From assembly GCA_030642525.1 (NCBI GenBank), contig DAOWNO010000042.1:1-10225 (forward strand): a stretch of DNA of 10,225 nucleotides. Reading direction: 5' to 3'. The position numbers and the translations under genes are program-made. Numbering within the stretch: position 1 is the stretch's first letter; each line of letters opens with the position of its first letter. The notes below the pieces were generated by a model, which worked only from the letters and a program-made list of their open reading frames with translations, was not told the DNA's origin and made no database searches. This stretch comes from Candidatus Aegiribacteria sp. GTDB lineage: Bacteria; Fermentibacterota; Fermentibacteria; Fermentibacterales; JCC-6. This document shows, in pieces, positions 1 to 6,996 of this stretch.

Positions 1-357
1 GGCTGCGAAGTAACCTTCTCCTACAGCGAAACGGGAGAAACGATCAGCACTCTCAGATCGGAAGAAACAGTTTCGGAAGACCTTTCATATGATATGGAAA
101 GCCTCCTTTTTCAAATGAACCTGCAGGATGGACACAGTTATTCCATTTCCGTTGAAAGCGATGAGCTGGATCCGATCATCACATTGATACTGGCAGACGG
201 ACATCAGCTTTCTGATGACGATGGCGGCTCTGGAACCAACTCGCTTCTTAATTTCACTGTCAATTCCGGTCAGGGTGGAGACTGTTTCCTTATTGCTGAG
301 AAATACTCCGGAGGAGAGGGCACATTCACGGTGAGGCTGGAGGAGACAGGCCGATAA
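1..357 (+). CDS. 3' end of a secreted protein with a C-terminal PPC-like domain (5' partial)
   Basis: Frame 1 is open from the first base to TAA at 355-357, giving the last 118 residues of a larger protein whose start is outside the window. The visible part matches the pattern of a bacterial pre-peptidase C-terminal (PPC) beta-sandwich: LDPIITLILADG, then an acidic SDDDGGSGTNSLLNF stretch, then GGDCFLIAEKYSGGEGTFTVRLE at the end. In this family the acidic loop often holds calcium, and the domain sits at the C-terminus of secreted peptidases and other surface proteins, where it is removed or helps folding and attachment. The catalytic or main domain is not visible, so the parent enzyme cannot be named. 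The gene converges tail to tail with the next gene, with one base between the two stop codons. The domain call rests on pattern only. Confidence 0.7.
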   Translation, partial: GCEVTFSYSETGETISTLRSEETVSEDLSYDMESLLFQMNLQDGHSYSISVESDELDPIITLILADGHQLSDDDGGSGTNSLLNFTVNSGQGGDCFLIAEKYSGGEGTFTVRLEETGR

Positions 358-358
358 G

Positions 359-781
359 TCAGTTCATAGGGTAAATTTCGGTTATGGCCTGGAATTTTTC
401 AATGAATTCAATTTCACTGAGTTCTTCACCGGCTGTCTCGAAGATTTGCTCCATGGATATTTTGCACCAGCTTCTGCCGAATGACACAGCAATATCCATT
501 ATATTCCAGCTGCGCTGAAGATCAAGCGAGGCTGCATACGAAGTGATGATTATCAATTCCGTCCACTGGTCCGGGACACCGGTCCATTCACCGCCAAGGG
601 CCACGAGCAGTACAAGCGAGGAATCATCTCCTCCGAAATTTACCATCGATTCCCGGCCGAGGTATTCCTGAACCTTATTACTTACGAGCAGTGCATCCTC
701 AGGATATTTTGAATCTTCCTGCACGGAGCCCGTGACCTGGAGAACAACCAGTGCTATAACCGCAGGCAAGAATATTTTCAA
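359..781 (-). CDS. small exported protein of unknown function (TTG start)
   Basis: I do not recognise this family. From a TTG at 781-779 the protein has 140 residues and begins MKIFLPAVIALVVLQVTGSV, a good Sec signal peptide with a cleavage site near residue 18-20. The mature part is acidic and contains VNFGGDDSSLVLLVALGGEW, a central WTELIIITSY strand, a single cysteine in SFGRSWCKIS and a C-terminal acidic helix. A purine-rich GAGAGAGAGGG (800-790) lies 8 bases before this TTG and serves as ribosome binding site. An earlier in-frame TTG at 826 would place a highly charged segment before the hydrophobic core and would swallow that site, so I reject it. The protein is probably periplasmic or secreted. 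It stands alone, convergent with the PPC-domain gene and divergent from the histidine kinase. Confidence 0.6.
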   Translation of the reverse strand: MKIFLPAVIALVVLQVTGSVQEDSKYPEDALLVSNKVQEYLGRESMVNFGGDDSSLVLLVALGGEWTGVPDQWTELIIITSYAASLDLQRSWNIMDIAVSFGRSWCKISMEQIFETAGEELSEIEFIEKFQAITEIYPMN

Positions 782-897
782 ATTATTTTCCCTCTCTCTC
801 TCAGGCTCAGATTCCAGCAACGGCAATGTTATTGCAGCCTGGATCCATTACAAGTACTCGTTGCGCTGCAGTAGAGTATTTGTGATGAATTTAGGTT

Positions 898-903
898 ATT
901 ATA
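898..903 (-). promoter_or_regulatory. candidate -10 box for the small exported protein
   Basis: The minus strand reads TATAAT here, a perfect -10 match, about 115 bases before the TTG start. No good -35 is present 16-18 bases further upstream, so the promoter is weak, activator-dependent or accidental. Confidence 0.3.
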
Positions 904-935
904 CTTACATCCCGCATCCACAGAAAGGAATACTT

Positions 936-965
936 TTGACAGAAGCATGTTTTCATAAGTATTGT
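936..965 (+). promoter_or_regulatory. candidate promoter for the hybrid histidine kinase
   Basis: A perfect TTGACA (936-941) is followed after 18 bases by TATTGT (960-965), which shares four of six positions with TATAAT. Transcription would start near 972. This favours the ATG at 992 as start codon over the TTG at 962, which would then lie upstream of the transcript start. Confidence 0.35.
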
Positions 966-991
966 TGTTCCATGAAGAAAACCACGACTGG

Positions 992-3691
992 ATGAGCGGC
1001 GGAGTAGAAAAGAGGATAGGTCGTTTGAAGCAGAAAGCTCCATATCGCGAAATATTTGAAGCATCGAACGATGCCTTCCTCATATTTGATCTGAAAGGTG
1101 TTATCAGGGAAGCAAATCCGGCAGCCTGCGAAATGTACGGCTATCCGTACGAAGAGATGATAGGGCTATCCGGTAAAGATTTTGTTCATCCGGATTATCA
1201 GTATCTTTTCAGACAATTCGTTGAAGAAACCCCTTCGGGCAAACCCTTTTCCGCTGAATCGGTGGAAATCCGCAAGAATGGATCCACTTTCAACATAGAA
1301 GTCAGCGGAAACATATTCGAATACGAAGGCGAACCACACATTCTGGCAGTCATTCGCGATGTTACCGAGCGCAGGCAGGCTGAAGAGACGCTGCGGGAGA
1401 ACGAGGAGCAGCTGAAAGCCTTGATTGATGCCATGCCGGGCTTCATTTGTTTTAAGGATGGAGAGGGGCGCTGGCTCAAGGCTAATGATGCCAGTATCCG
1501 TATTTTCCAGCTCGAGGGCATAGACTATCGTGAAAAGACAGATTCTGAATTGGCTGAGCTCAGCAGTCGCCTTCGAGGTGCATTCCTTACCTGCAAAGAA
1601 TCCGATGCAAAGGCATGGAATGAGGGTAATCTTTTCCACGGAGAAGAGATTATTTCTCAACCCGACGGTACAGTTCGGGTTTACGATGTGGCCAAAGTGC
1701 CTGTTTTCCATCCGGATGGCAGACGGAAAGGCATTGTTGTTCTGGGACATGATATCACCGAGCGCAAGAAGTCAGAAGAAGAAATACGAAAGCTGTCTAA
1801 AATTGTGGAATCAACTCCGGAAGCAATTGTGGTTACAGATATGCAGGGAAAGATCGAATATGTAAACCAGGGACTTCTTGCACTTTGCGGCTTTGAAGAT
1901 GACAGTTCACTGGTCGGGGAATCGGTCTTTTTATTCAGCAATGAAGAGGGCGAAAGACAATTAAAGAAAGAAGTTATTCCAACTATCATATCTGAAGGAA
2001 AATGGAGAGGAGAAATTACTGTAAAACGGAAAGACGGCTCCATGTTTCCGACGGATATGGTTTGTTCGCTTATTCCGGATGAAGAAGGTAAACCAAAATA
2101 TTTATTATCTCAATTTCTCGATATTACCAGGAGAAAGAACACAGAAGCAAAACTGCACGAAAGCGAACAGCAATTCAGAGATATGGCAAATCTTCTGCCG
2201 CAAGTCGTTTATGAGATTGATATTGATGGAATTCTTACTTTTGTGAATAAGCAGGCATTCAGGCTTTTTGGGTATTCTCAGGAGGAATTTGAAAAAGGAA
2301 TTCCCATACTGCATACATTAATCCGGGAAGATAGAGAAACAGCAAAAAAGGATATAGAAAATGTACTGCAGGGAAGGAATGTTGAAAATTCTGAATATAC
2401 TGCCCTTAGAAAAGATGGAAGCACGTTTCCAATACTTATATACTCGAGTGTGATTCTCAAAGATAACAAACCTGTTGGCTTAAGAGGGATCATTATTGAC
2501 ATCACAGACCGTAAGCAGGCCGAGGAGGAAAAGGCCCGGATCGAGGATCAATATCGTCAGGCCCAGAAGATGGAGTCCGTGGGCCGGCTGGCGGGTGGTG
2601 TGGCTCACGATTTCAACAATATGCTTGGAGTGATTATCGGTTACACTGAAATGTCTCTTGACAAGATAGATCCGACGCACCCGGTATATGCTGCCCTGGA
2701 GGAGATCCGCAAGGCCGCCGACCGTTCAGCTGACCTTACCCGGCAATTGCTGGCCTTTGCCCGCAGACAGACGGTCTCGCCCATTGTGCTCAATCTGAAC
2801 GATACCGTTGAAGGGATGCTTAAAATGCTCCACCGGCTCATCGGCGAAGATATAGATCTCGCATGGCTGCCCTGTGAGACCCTGTGGCCGGTCAAGGTTG
2901 ACCCGGCGCAGATTGACCAGATTCTTGCCAACCTGTGCGTTAACTCCCGGGATGCTATTGCTGGCGTTGGGAAAATGACTATTGAAACAGAAAATGTTGT
3001 TCTTGACGATTCTTTTTGCCAGGAGCACTCGGGATCCGTCCCCGGTGAGTATGTACTGCTGACTGTCATCGATGACGGCTGCGGCATGGACAAGGAGATT
3101 CTGGATGATCTTTTCGAGCCGTTTTTCACCACCAAGGAAGTGGGTCAGGGCACCGGCCTCGGGCTGGCCACTGTATACGGTATCGTCAAGCAGAATAATG
3201 GCTTTATCTATGTCAACAGCAAACCCGGCGAAGGATCGACCTTCAGTATCTACCTGCCCCGGCATGTTGGAAAACCTGCTAAAAGGCAGAAAGAAGACCC
3301 GGTGGAACCGGACAAACGCGGCCACGAAACCATCCTGCTGGTGGAGGATGAGCCTTCGATCCTGAAAATGATTACGATGATGCTTGAAAGCCGGGGTTAC
3401 ATCGTGCTGGACGCAATCACACCGGGTGCAGCCATCAACCTGGCCGAGGAATACAACGGAGAGATTCATTTACTGTTGACTGACGTGGTCATGCCCAAGA
3501 TGAACGGGCGGGACCTGGCGGAAAACATTTTGCTTCTTTGTCCGGATATAAAGTGCCTGTTCATGTCAGGTTATTCGGTGAACGTTATCGCTCACCGGCA
3601 CGTACTTGACGAGGTTGTCAATTTCATACAGAAGCCCTTTTCAATGCAGGACCTGACTATCAAAGTACGTGAGGCTCTGGACAGCAAATGA
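992..3691 (+). CDS. soluble multi-PAS hybrid sensor histidine kinase
   Basis: This is a cytoplasmic signalling kinase of 899 residues, counted from the ATG at 992. It has no membrane segment. Four PAS domains occupy about residues 17-128, 136-260, 269-381 and 390-508, most ending in a typical DVTERR/DITERK/DITDRK linker. A HisKA domain follows with the H-box GRLAGGVAHDFNN (phospho-acceptor His539). The HATPase domain shows the N box (NLCVNSRDA), G1 (DDGCGMD), F box (FEPFFTTK) and G2 (GQGTGLGLA). A C-terminal receiver (about 779-895) has acidic residues in VEDE, the phospho-acceptor Asp831 in LLLTDVVMP and the conserved Lys in QKPF. It should autophosphorylate and pass phosphate to its own receiver and then to a partner; no separate output regulator is nearby. 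The input signal is unknown. The start is uncertain: TTG 962, ATG 992 and TTG 1025 (preceded by AGAGGA) are all possible. Confidence 0.93.
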   Translation: MSGGVEKRIGRLKQKAPYREIFEASNDAFLIFDLKGVIREANPAACEMYGYPYEEMIGLSGKDFVHPDYQYLFRQFVEETPSGKPFSAESVEIRKNGSTFNIEVSGNIFEYEGEPHILAVIRDVTERRQAEETLRENEEQLKALIDAMPGFICFKDGEGRWLKANDASIRIFQLEGIDYREKTDSELAELSSRLRGAFLTCKESDAKAWNEGNLFHGEEIISQPDGTVRVYDVAKVPVFHPDGRRKGIVVLGHDITERKKSEEEIRKLSKIVESTPEAIVVTDMQGKIEYVNQGLLALCGFEDDSSLVGESVFLFSNEEGERQLKKEVIPTIISEGKWRGEITVKRKDGSMFPTDMVCSLIPDEEGKPKYLLSQFLDITRRKNTEAKLHESEQQFRDMANLLPQVVYEIDIDGILTFVNKQAFRLFGYSQEEFEKGIPILHTLIREDRETAKKDIENVLQGRNVENSEYTALRKDGSTFPILIYSSVILKDNKPVGLRGIIIDITDRKQAEEEKARIEDQYRQAQKMESVGRLAGGVAHDFNNMLGVIIGYTEMSLDKIDPTHPVYAALEEIRKAADRSADLTRQLLAFARRQTVSPIVLNLNDTVEGMLKMLHRLIGEDIDLAWLPCETLWPVKVDPAQIDQILANLCVNSRDAIAGVGKMTIETENVVLDDSFCQEHSGSVPGEYVLLTVIDDGCGMDKEILDDLFEPFFTTKEVGQGTGLGLATVYGIVKQNNGFIYVNSKPGEGSTFSIYLPRHVGKPAKRQKEDPVEPDKRGHETILLVEDEPSILKMITMMLESRGYIVLDAITPGAAINLAEEYNGEIHLLLTDVVMPKMNGRDLAENILLLCPDIKCLFMSGYSVNVIAHRHVLDEVVNFIQKPFSMQDLTIKVREALDSK

Positions 3692-3879
3692 GAACATGAA
3701 AGCATGGCCATTGGCTTGAGGAAGGAACATGAACAGTTTTTACGACAGAAGACATATTTGACTTCATGTCGAGCGGCGTGCCTCATCAGCATGCAATCAG
3801 CCGGGTCATTGCCGGAAAAGAGATATGAGCGATCAGGAACAGTTCAAATACTGACATATTCTGATTAGGATGGTTTTTT
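3692..3879. other. intergenic region without an intact gene
   Basis: The 188 bases between the kinase and the LapA-like gene hold no intact gene. The middle contains a frameshifted short coding remnant (3729-3828, listed separately). The last part leads into the ribosome binding site AGGA (3867-3870) of the next gene. I saw no convincing terminator hairpin followed by a T-run after the kinase stop. Confidence 0.5.
3729..3828 (+). pseudogene. possible frameshifted mini-gene remnant
   Basis: A good ribosome binding site (GAGGAAGGAA) precedes an ATG at 3729 that reads MNSFYDRRHI and stops. If one T is dropped from the five-T run at 3737-3741, the frame continues for 28 more codons through TTEDIFDFMSSGVPHQHAIS to a TGA at 3826-3828, giving about 32 residues. 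The second frame looks protein-like (amphipathic, with ordinary codons), which suggests a decayed gene, a sequencing error in the T run, or chance. The family is not recognised. Confidence 0.25.
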
Positions 3880-4086
3880 ATGAAGCTTAAGCAGGCCGTG
3901 ATTCTGATCCTGGTGATAATACTTGCTATCATCGTCATTCAGAACTCAAATGTAGCGGATGTGCATCTTCTTTTCTGGAAGGTTAGCATGTCCATGATAA
4001 TACTCATTTTCTCCGTTGCCCTTATCGGTTTTGTAATCGGCTATCTTTCACATCATTTCATCATGGAGCGCAGGAAAAATAAGTAG
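3880..4086 (+). CDS. LapA/DUF1049-family small inner-membrane protein
   Basis: This 68-residue protein has two membrane helices (about residues 5-21 and 37-56) joined by a short loop, and a basic cytoplasmic tail (MERRKNK). The pattern IVIQNSNVADVHLLFWKVSMSM between the helices is the hallmark of the LapA (DUF1049) family: a QNS turn after helix 1, then a V-x-F-x-F/W strand before helix 2. In enterobacteria LapA works with LapB to control lipopolysaccharide synthesis through LpxC turnover. No LapB-like TPR gene is adjacent, and many bacteria carry such proteins alone, so the exact role is open. Length and topology are normal. AGGA lies 9 bases before the ATG. The gene stands alone, 86 bases before the methyltransferase operon. 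Confidence 0.82.
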   Translation: MKLKQAVILILVIILAIIVIQNSNVADVHLLFWKVSMSMIILIFSVALIGFVIGYLSHHFIMERRKNK

Positions 4087-4158
4087 TATCCGACGGAAGA
4101 ATTCATACTCCTCCAGAGGGATTTCAATTTCCGGCAGGTTTATTACAGCAGTAAATGT

Positions 4159-4165
4159 GAAGGAG
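4159..4165 (+). promoter_or_regulatory. ribosome binding site of the methyltransferase operon
   Basis: GAAGGAG lies 7 bases before the ATG at 4173 and fixes that start. The 86-base gap upstream shows no clear sigma-70 promoter and is too short for a cobalamin or SAM riboswitch. Confidence 0.7.
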
Positions 4166-4172
4166 CTTTGTA

Positions 4173-5633
4173 ATGAGACCGGTATTAAGGCTGTTAAGTA
4201 ATGAGCTTATTGAGAGAATAATTTCAGAGGCGCGGGATATTCTGTGCGATCTGGGTGTAGAGATTCATAATGATGGTGTTCTTTCGATGCTTTCTGATCA
4301 TGGCGCTGAAGTTGATTGCGGGAAAAAGCACGTGTTTTTCACTTCTGACATTATCGATAAAGCTCTTGAAGCAGCGCCGGATTCAGTGGAGCTCTACGAT
4401 GTAATGGGCAGGAAGACACACAATCTGACGGATCATAATGTTTACTTCACGCCCGGTTCCGCGGCGATCAATATTCTTGATTCCATAAGCGGTGAGATAA
4501 GAAAACCGTCAACCGCTGATTATGTTGAGTACGCGAAGCTGATGAGCGGACTGGATAATATTGCTTCCCAGAGCACGGCTTTCATTCCAGCTGATGTTCC
4601 CGAGAAGATATCGGACAGTTACAGGCTTTTTCTCAGTCTTCTGTACTGCGATAAACCTGTGGTGACAGGCGCTTTCACAATTGATGCTTTCAATGTAATG
4701 AAGGATCTGCAGCTGGCTATCCGAGAATCGAGAGATGCGCTGAAGAAAAAACCTCTTACGATATTCTCATGCTGTCCGACTGCTCCTCTGAAATGGAGCG
4801 ATGTCACCTCACAGAACCTTGTCGACTGCGCTGGACACTTCATACCTGTTGAATACATTTCTATGCCGCTTTCCGGTTTCATGGCTCCCGTAACCCTGGT
4901 TGGAAGTCTGGTGCAGCATACGGCGGAGACGTTAAGCGGTGTCGTGCTGAGCCAGCTTACACAGCCAGGGACTCCAATCATTTACGGCGGTTCCCCTGCC
5001 GCGTTTGACGTGCGGTTCGAGACTACACCGATGGGAGCGGTGGAAACGCAGATGATCGATTGCGCCTTCAACGAGATAGGCAAATATCTGAACCTTCCCA
5101 CTCAGGCGTATATCGCCCTGAGCGATGCGAAGAAACTGGACGCGCAGGCAGGGCTTGAAACATCGATGGGTGCTACTCTTGCAGCCCTTTCCGGGATAAA
5201 CAGCATATCCGGTCCCGGAATGCTGGATTTTGAAAGCTGTCAGAGCCTTGAAAAACTGGTTGTTGATAACGAAATCTGCGGAATGACTCTCAGGCTGATC
5301 ATGGGAATAGAACCAAAAGAAGATTTTCCCGCCATACCCATTTTCGAAGAGCTTCTGAAGGAAAAGCATCTTCTGATTGCCAGCCATACAAGAAAGTACC
5401 TCCATGATGAACACTATTTCCCCGGGGCTGTAATTGACCGCGCGAACAGTTCGAGGTGGATGGAAGAGGGGAGCCTTACCATCGGCGATCGAGCAAAAAT
5501 GGAGATTGAAAGATTGCTGGGAATCTGGGAACCAACAGAGCTGCCTGATGGTGTCCTTGCGGAAATGACGGTTCTCATGAAAAAGGAAGCCGCGAAGTTC
5601 GGGATGGATTCACTCCCGCATGAGGATTTATGA
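4173..5633 (+). CDS. MttB-superfamily (non-pyrrolysine) corrinoid methyltransferase
   Basis: This 486-residue protein belongs to the trimethylamine methyltransferase (MttB, COG5598) superfamily. These enzymes demethylate a quaternary or tertiary amine and methylate Co(I) of a partner corrinoid protein. Family signatures are visible: MPLSGFMAPVTLVGS (231-245), AETLSGVVLSQLTQPGTPIIYGG (251-273), SDAKKLDAQAG (317-327) and SHTRKYLHDEHYFP (404-417). There is no in-frame amber codon and the gene ends at TGA, so it lacks pyrrolysine and belongs with the broad MtgB/MtpB-like group. Known members act on glycine betaine, proline betaine, carnitine and related compounds; the substrate here cannot be read from sequence. 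It is the first gene of a four-gene operon with a reactivase, a corrinoid protein and a homocysteine methyltransferase, and its stop overlaps the next start (ATGA). It probably feeds methyl groups into that chain. Confidence 0.9.
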   Translation: MRPVLRLLSNELIERIISEARDILCDLGVEIHNDGVLSMLSDHGAEVDCGKKHVFFTSDIIDKALEAAPDSVELYDVMGRKTHNLTDHNVYFTPGSAAINILDSISGEIRKPSTADYVEYAKLMSGLDNIASQSTAFIPADVPEKISDSYRLFLSLLYCDKPVVTGAFTIDAFNVMKDLQLAIRESRDALKKKPLTIFSCCPTAPLKWSDVTSQNLVDCAGHFIPVEYISMPLSGFMAPVTLVGSLVQHTAETLSGVVLSQLTQPGTPIIYGGSPAAFDVRFETTPMGAVETQMIDCAFNEIGKYLNLPTQAYIALSDAKKLDAQAGLETSMGATLAALSGINSISGPGMLDFESCQSLEKLVVDNEICGMTLRLIMGIEPKEDFPAIPIFEELLKEKHLLIASHTRKYLHDEHYFPGAVIDRANSSRWMEEGSLTIGDRAKMEIERLLGIWEPTELPDGVLAEMTVLMKKEAAKFGMDSLPHEDL

Positions 5634-6352
5634 GATCAATTACAAAATTCGCGATGGAGGATATCAAACTCCCGCAAAAGGAAATACTCCGCAGCCAGGG
5701 CATTCCCGATGAAGCTTCCTTAAGTGAGAACTTCGAGCGGATTTACATGGAAGCGGCTGAACTGTTTCAGGAACTTGCAGAGCCGAAAGCTATTATAGCC
5801 GGAATAGGAGTATCCGATTTCGAAGAAGTATTCAGGGGGGAAGGGCTGAACGAGAAGGAAAACCCGGTGGAAGAGATCTTCAGAAAAAGCAGTCATCTTG
5901 CTCTGTTCGCTGTTACGCTCGGACCTGTTCTCAGTGAAAAAGTAACGGAACTCTTCGATAATGGGAAATATGCAATTGGATATATGCTTGATTCGGTATC
6001 GTCATATGCTGCGGATAAACTGGCTGATCTTGCAGCACAACACTTGTATGCGGAAATTGTCGGGAGAGCAGCGCCTGCGAATTCGCTGCGGGTTCTGAAC
6101 TACAGTCCGGGGTACTGCGGATGGCATATGAGCGGACAGAAAAAACTGTTTGAAGCACTTCGTCCTGAAGAGATAGGTATAACGCTGAATGAGAGCTGTC
6201 TCATGAGTCCGATAAAGTCCGTATCCGGTGTGCTTATTGGAGGGCCCGGGGAAATACATGAATTTGTAAATTCGTATCCGTTCTGCAATACATGTATTGC
6301 CAGGTCATGTATCGAAAGGATGCGGAATGCTGTTATGGATGCAGGAGGATAA
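5630..6352 (+). CDS. stand-alone MetH-type cobalamin reactivation protein
   Basis: This 240-residue protein resembles the activation domain of cobalamin-dependent methionine synthase (Met_synt_B12), known as a separate protein in organisms with a split MetH such as Thermotoga. The SAM-binding region is visible as RVLNYSPGYCGWHMSGQ (154-170), equivalent to the R-x-x-x-G-Y-x-x-C type motif of MetH. It is followed by LMSPIKSVSGV (191-201), matching the MxPxxSVSG segment. Known role: it binds SAM and supports reductive methylation of inactive Co(II) corrinoid back to methyl-Co(III). An extra C-terminal CNTCIARSC (C219, C222, C227) is absent from E. coli MetH and could bind metal or an iron-sulfur cluster as an electron entry point (inference). 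The start overlaps the upstream stop by four bases and GAGG lies just before it. Its presence in place of a RamA-type ATPase is informative. Confidence 0.87.
   Translation: MRSITKFAMEDIKLPQKEILRSQGIPDEASLSENFERIYMEAAELFQELAEPKAIIAGIGVSDFEEVFRGEGLNEKENPVEEIFRKSSHLALFAVTLGPVLSEKVTELFDNGKYAIGYMLDSVSSYAADKLADLAAQHLYAEIVGRAAPANSLRVLNYSPGYCGWHMSGQKKLFEALRPEEIGITLNESCLMSPIKSVSGVLIGGPGEIHEFVNSYPFCNTCIARSCIERMRNAVMDAGG
6343..6348 (+). promoter_or_regulatory. ribosome binding site fixing the corrinoid protein start
   Basis: A perfect AGGAGG just before the stop of the reactivase lies 6 bases before the ATG at 6355. This selects that ATG over the in-frame ATG at 6292, which would add 21 cysteine-rich residues (MYCQVMYRKDAECC...) and overlap the upstream gene by 61 bases. 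Confidence 0.85.
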
Positions 6353-6354
6353 AT

Positions 6355-6996
6355 ATGGAACTTCTGAGTAAGATTTCTTTCAATCTGCAGAGCGGTTTTG
6401 ATGAAACGGTAACTGCGCTAACAAAAGAAGCTGTTGAGAAACGGATACCTCCGGATGAAATTATGAATATTGGTTTGATTGCCGGGATGAATATTGTTGG
6501 TGAGAAATTCAAGAATCATGAGATTTTTCTTCCCGATGTTCTGCTTGCCGCAAGGGCAATGAATTGTGCGATGGAGGTACTGAAGCCGCTCCTGATCAAG
6601 GATGGAATTCCAATAAAGGGAAAAGTTGTGATAGGTTCCGTTAAGAATGATCTGCATGATATCGGAAAGAACCTGGTTGCGATTCTTCTTAAAGGCGCCG
6701 GATTCGAGGTTATTGATCTTGGAAACGATGTTCCGGCGGAGAAGTTCATAAGAGTTGCCGCCGAAGAGAACGCGGATGTGATCGGAATGTCTGCTCTTCT
6801 AACCACAACCATGCCTGTCATGAAAAAGGTCGTTGATATGGCAAAAGATGAAGGGCTGTACAGTGAAGTTAAAATCATGGTGGGAGGGGCGCCTGTTTCG
6901 AAGGCATTTGCGCTTGAAATAGGTGCTGACGCATACAGTTATGATGGAGCCAATGCCGTTGAAACGGTTGAATCATTCTTCCGGGAAAACAGTTGA
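6355..6996 (+). CDS. methyltransferase cognate corrinoid protein (MttC/MtbC type)
   Basis: This 213-residue protein carries the methyl group on a cobalamin cofactor. The N-terminal helical cap (B12-binding-2, about residues 1-85) includes GMNIVGEKFKNHEIFLPDVLLAARAM. The Rossmann-like B12 domain (about 87-213) contains DLHDIGKNLVAILLKGAGF with the cobalt-ligand His101 in the D-x-H-x-x-G motif, then the SALLTTTM loop and the GGAP segment, which contact the nucleotide tail in the family. Length matches stand-alone MttC/MtbC-type proteins. It lies 2 bases after the reactivase gene and overlaps the homocysteine methyltransferase by one base (TGATG), so it should be made in step with both. It is predicted to take a methyl group from the MttB-like enzyme and hand it to homocysteine, with occasional SAM-dependent repair. 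Confidence 0.93.
   Translation: MELLSKISFNLQSGFDETVTALTKEAVEKRIPPDEIMNIGLIAGMNIVGEKFKNHEIFLPDVLLAARAMNCAMEVLKPLLIKDGIPIKGKVVIGSVKNDLHDIGKNLVAILLKGAGFEVIDLGNDVPAEKFIRVAAEENADVIGMSALLTTTMPVMKKVVDMAKDEGLYSEVKIMVGGAPVSKAFALEIGADAYSYDGANAVETVESFFRENS

Larger units (their letters stand above)
782..991. other. divergent intergenic region with candidate promoters on both strands
   Basis: This 210-base stretch separates the small exported protein (minus) from the histidine kinase (plus). Short open frames on both strands run through it, but none has a good start signal or recognisable protein. It holds a perfect TATAAT on the minus strand and a TTGACA on the plus strand, described separately. No convincing terminator, RNA gene or long repeat was seen. 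Confidence 0.5.

Noticed and set aside
829..1083. Minus-strand open frame at the 5' end of the kinase gene
   Set aside because: It overlaps the kinase coding start and candidate promoter, has low-complexity content and no recognisable protein or ribosome binding site.
2726..3469. Long open frame on the minus strand opposite the kinase core
   Set aside because: It mirrors the GC-rich third-codon pattern of the histidine kinase, has no recognisable domain and no start signal. It is an antisense shadow.
4087..4140. Intrinsic terminator after the LapA-like gene
   Set aside because: CCTC-CA-GAGG can pair only as a 4-bp stem with a two-base loop, and no T-run follows.
4087..4172. Cobalamin or SAM riboswitch before the operon
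   Set aside because: The gap is only 86 bases and shows no B12-box-like or SAM-I-like conserved core.
4173..5633. Pyrrolysine-containing MttB
   Set aside because: There is no in-frame TAG and the gene ends in TGA, so this is a non-pyrrolysine superfamily member.
6292..6354. Upstream in-frame ATG for the corrinoid protein
   Set aside because: It would add 21 cysteine-rich residues and overlap the reactivase by 61 bases. The ATG at 6355 has a perfect AGGAGG and matches family length.
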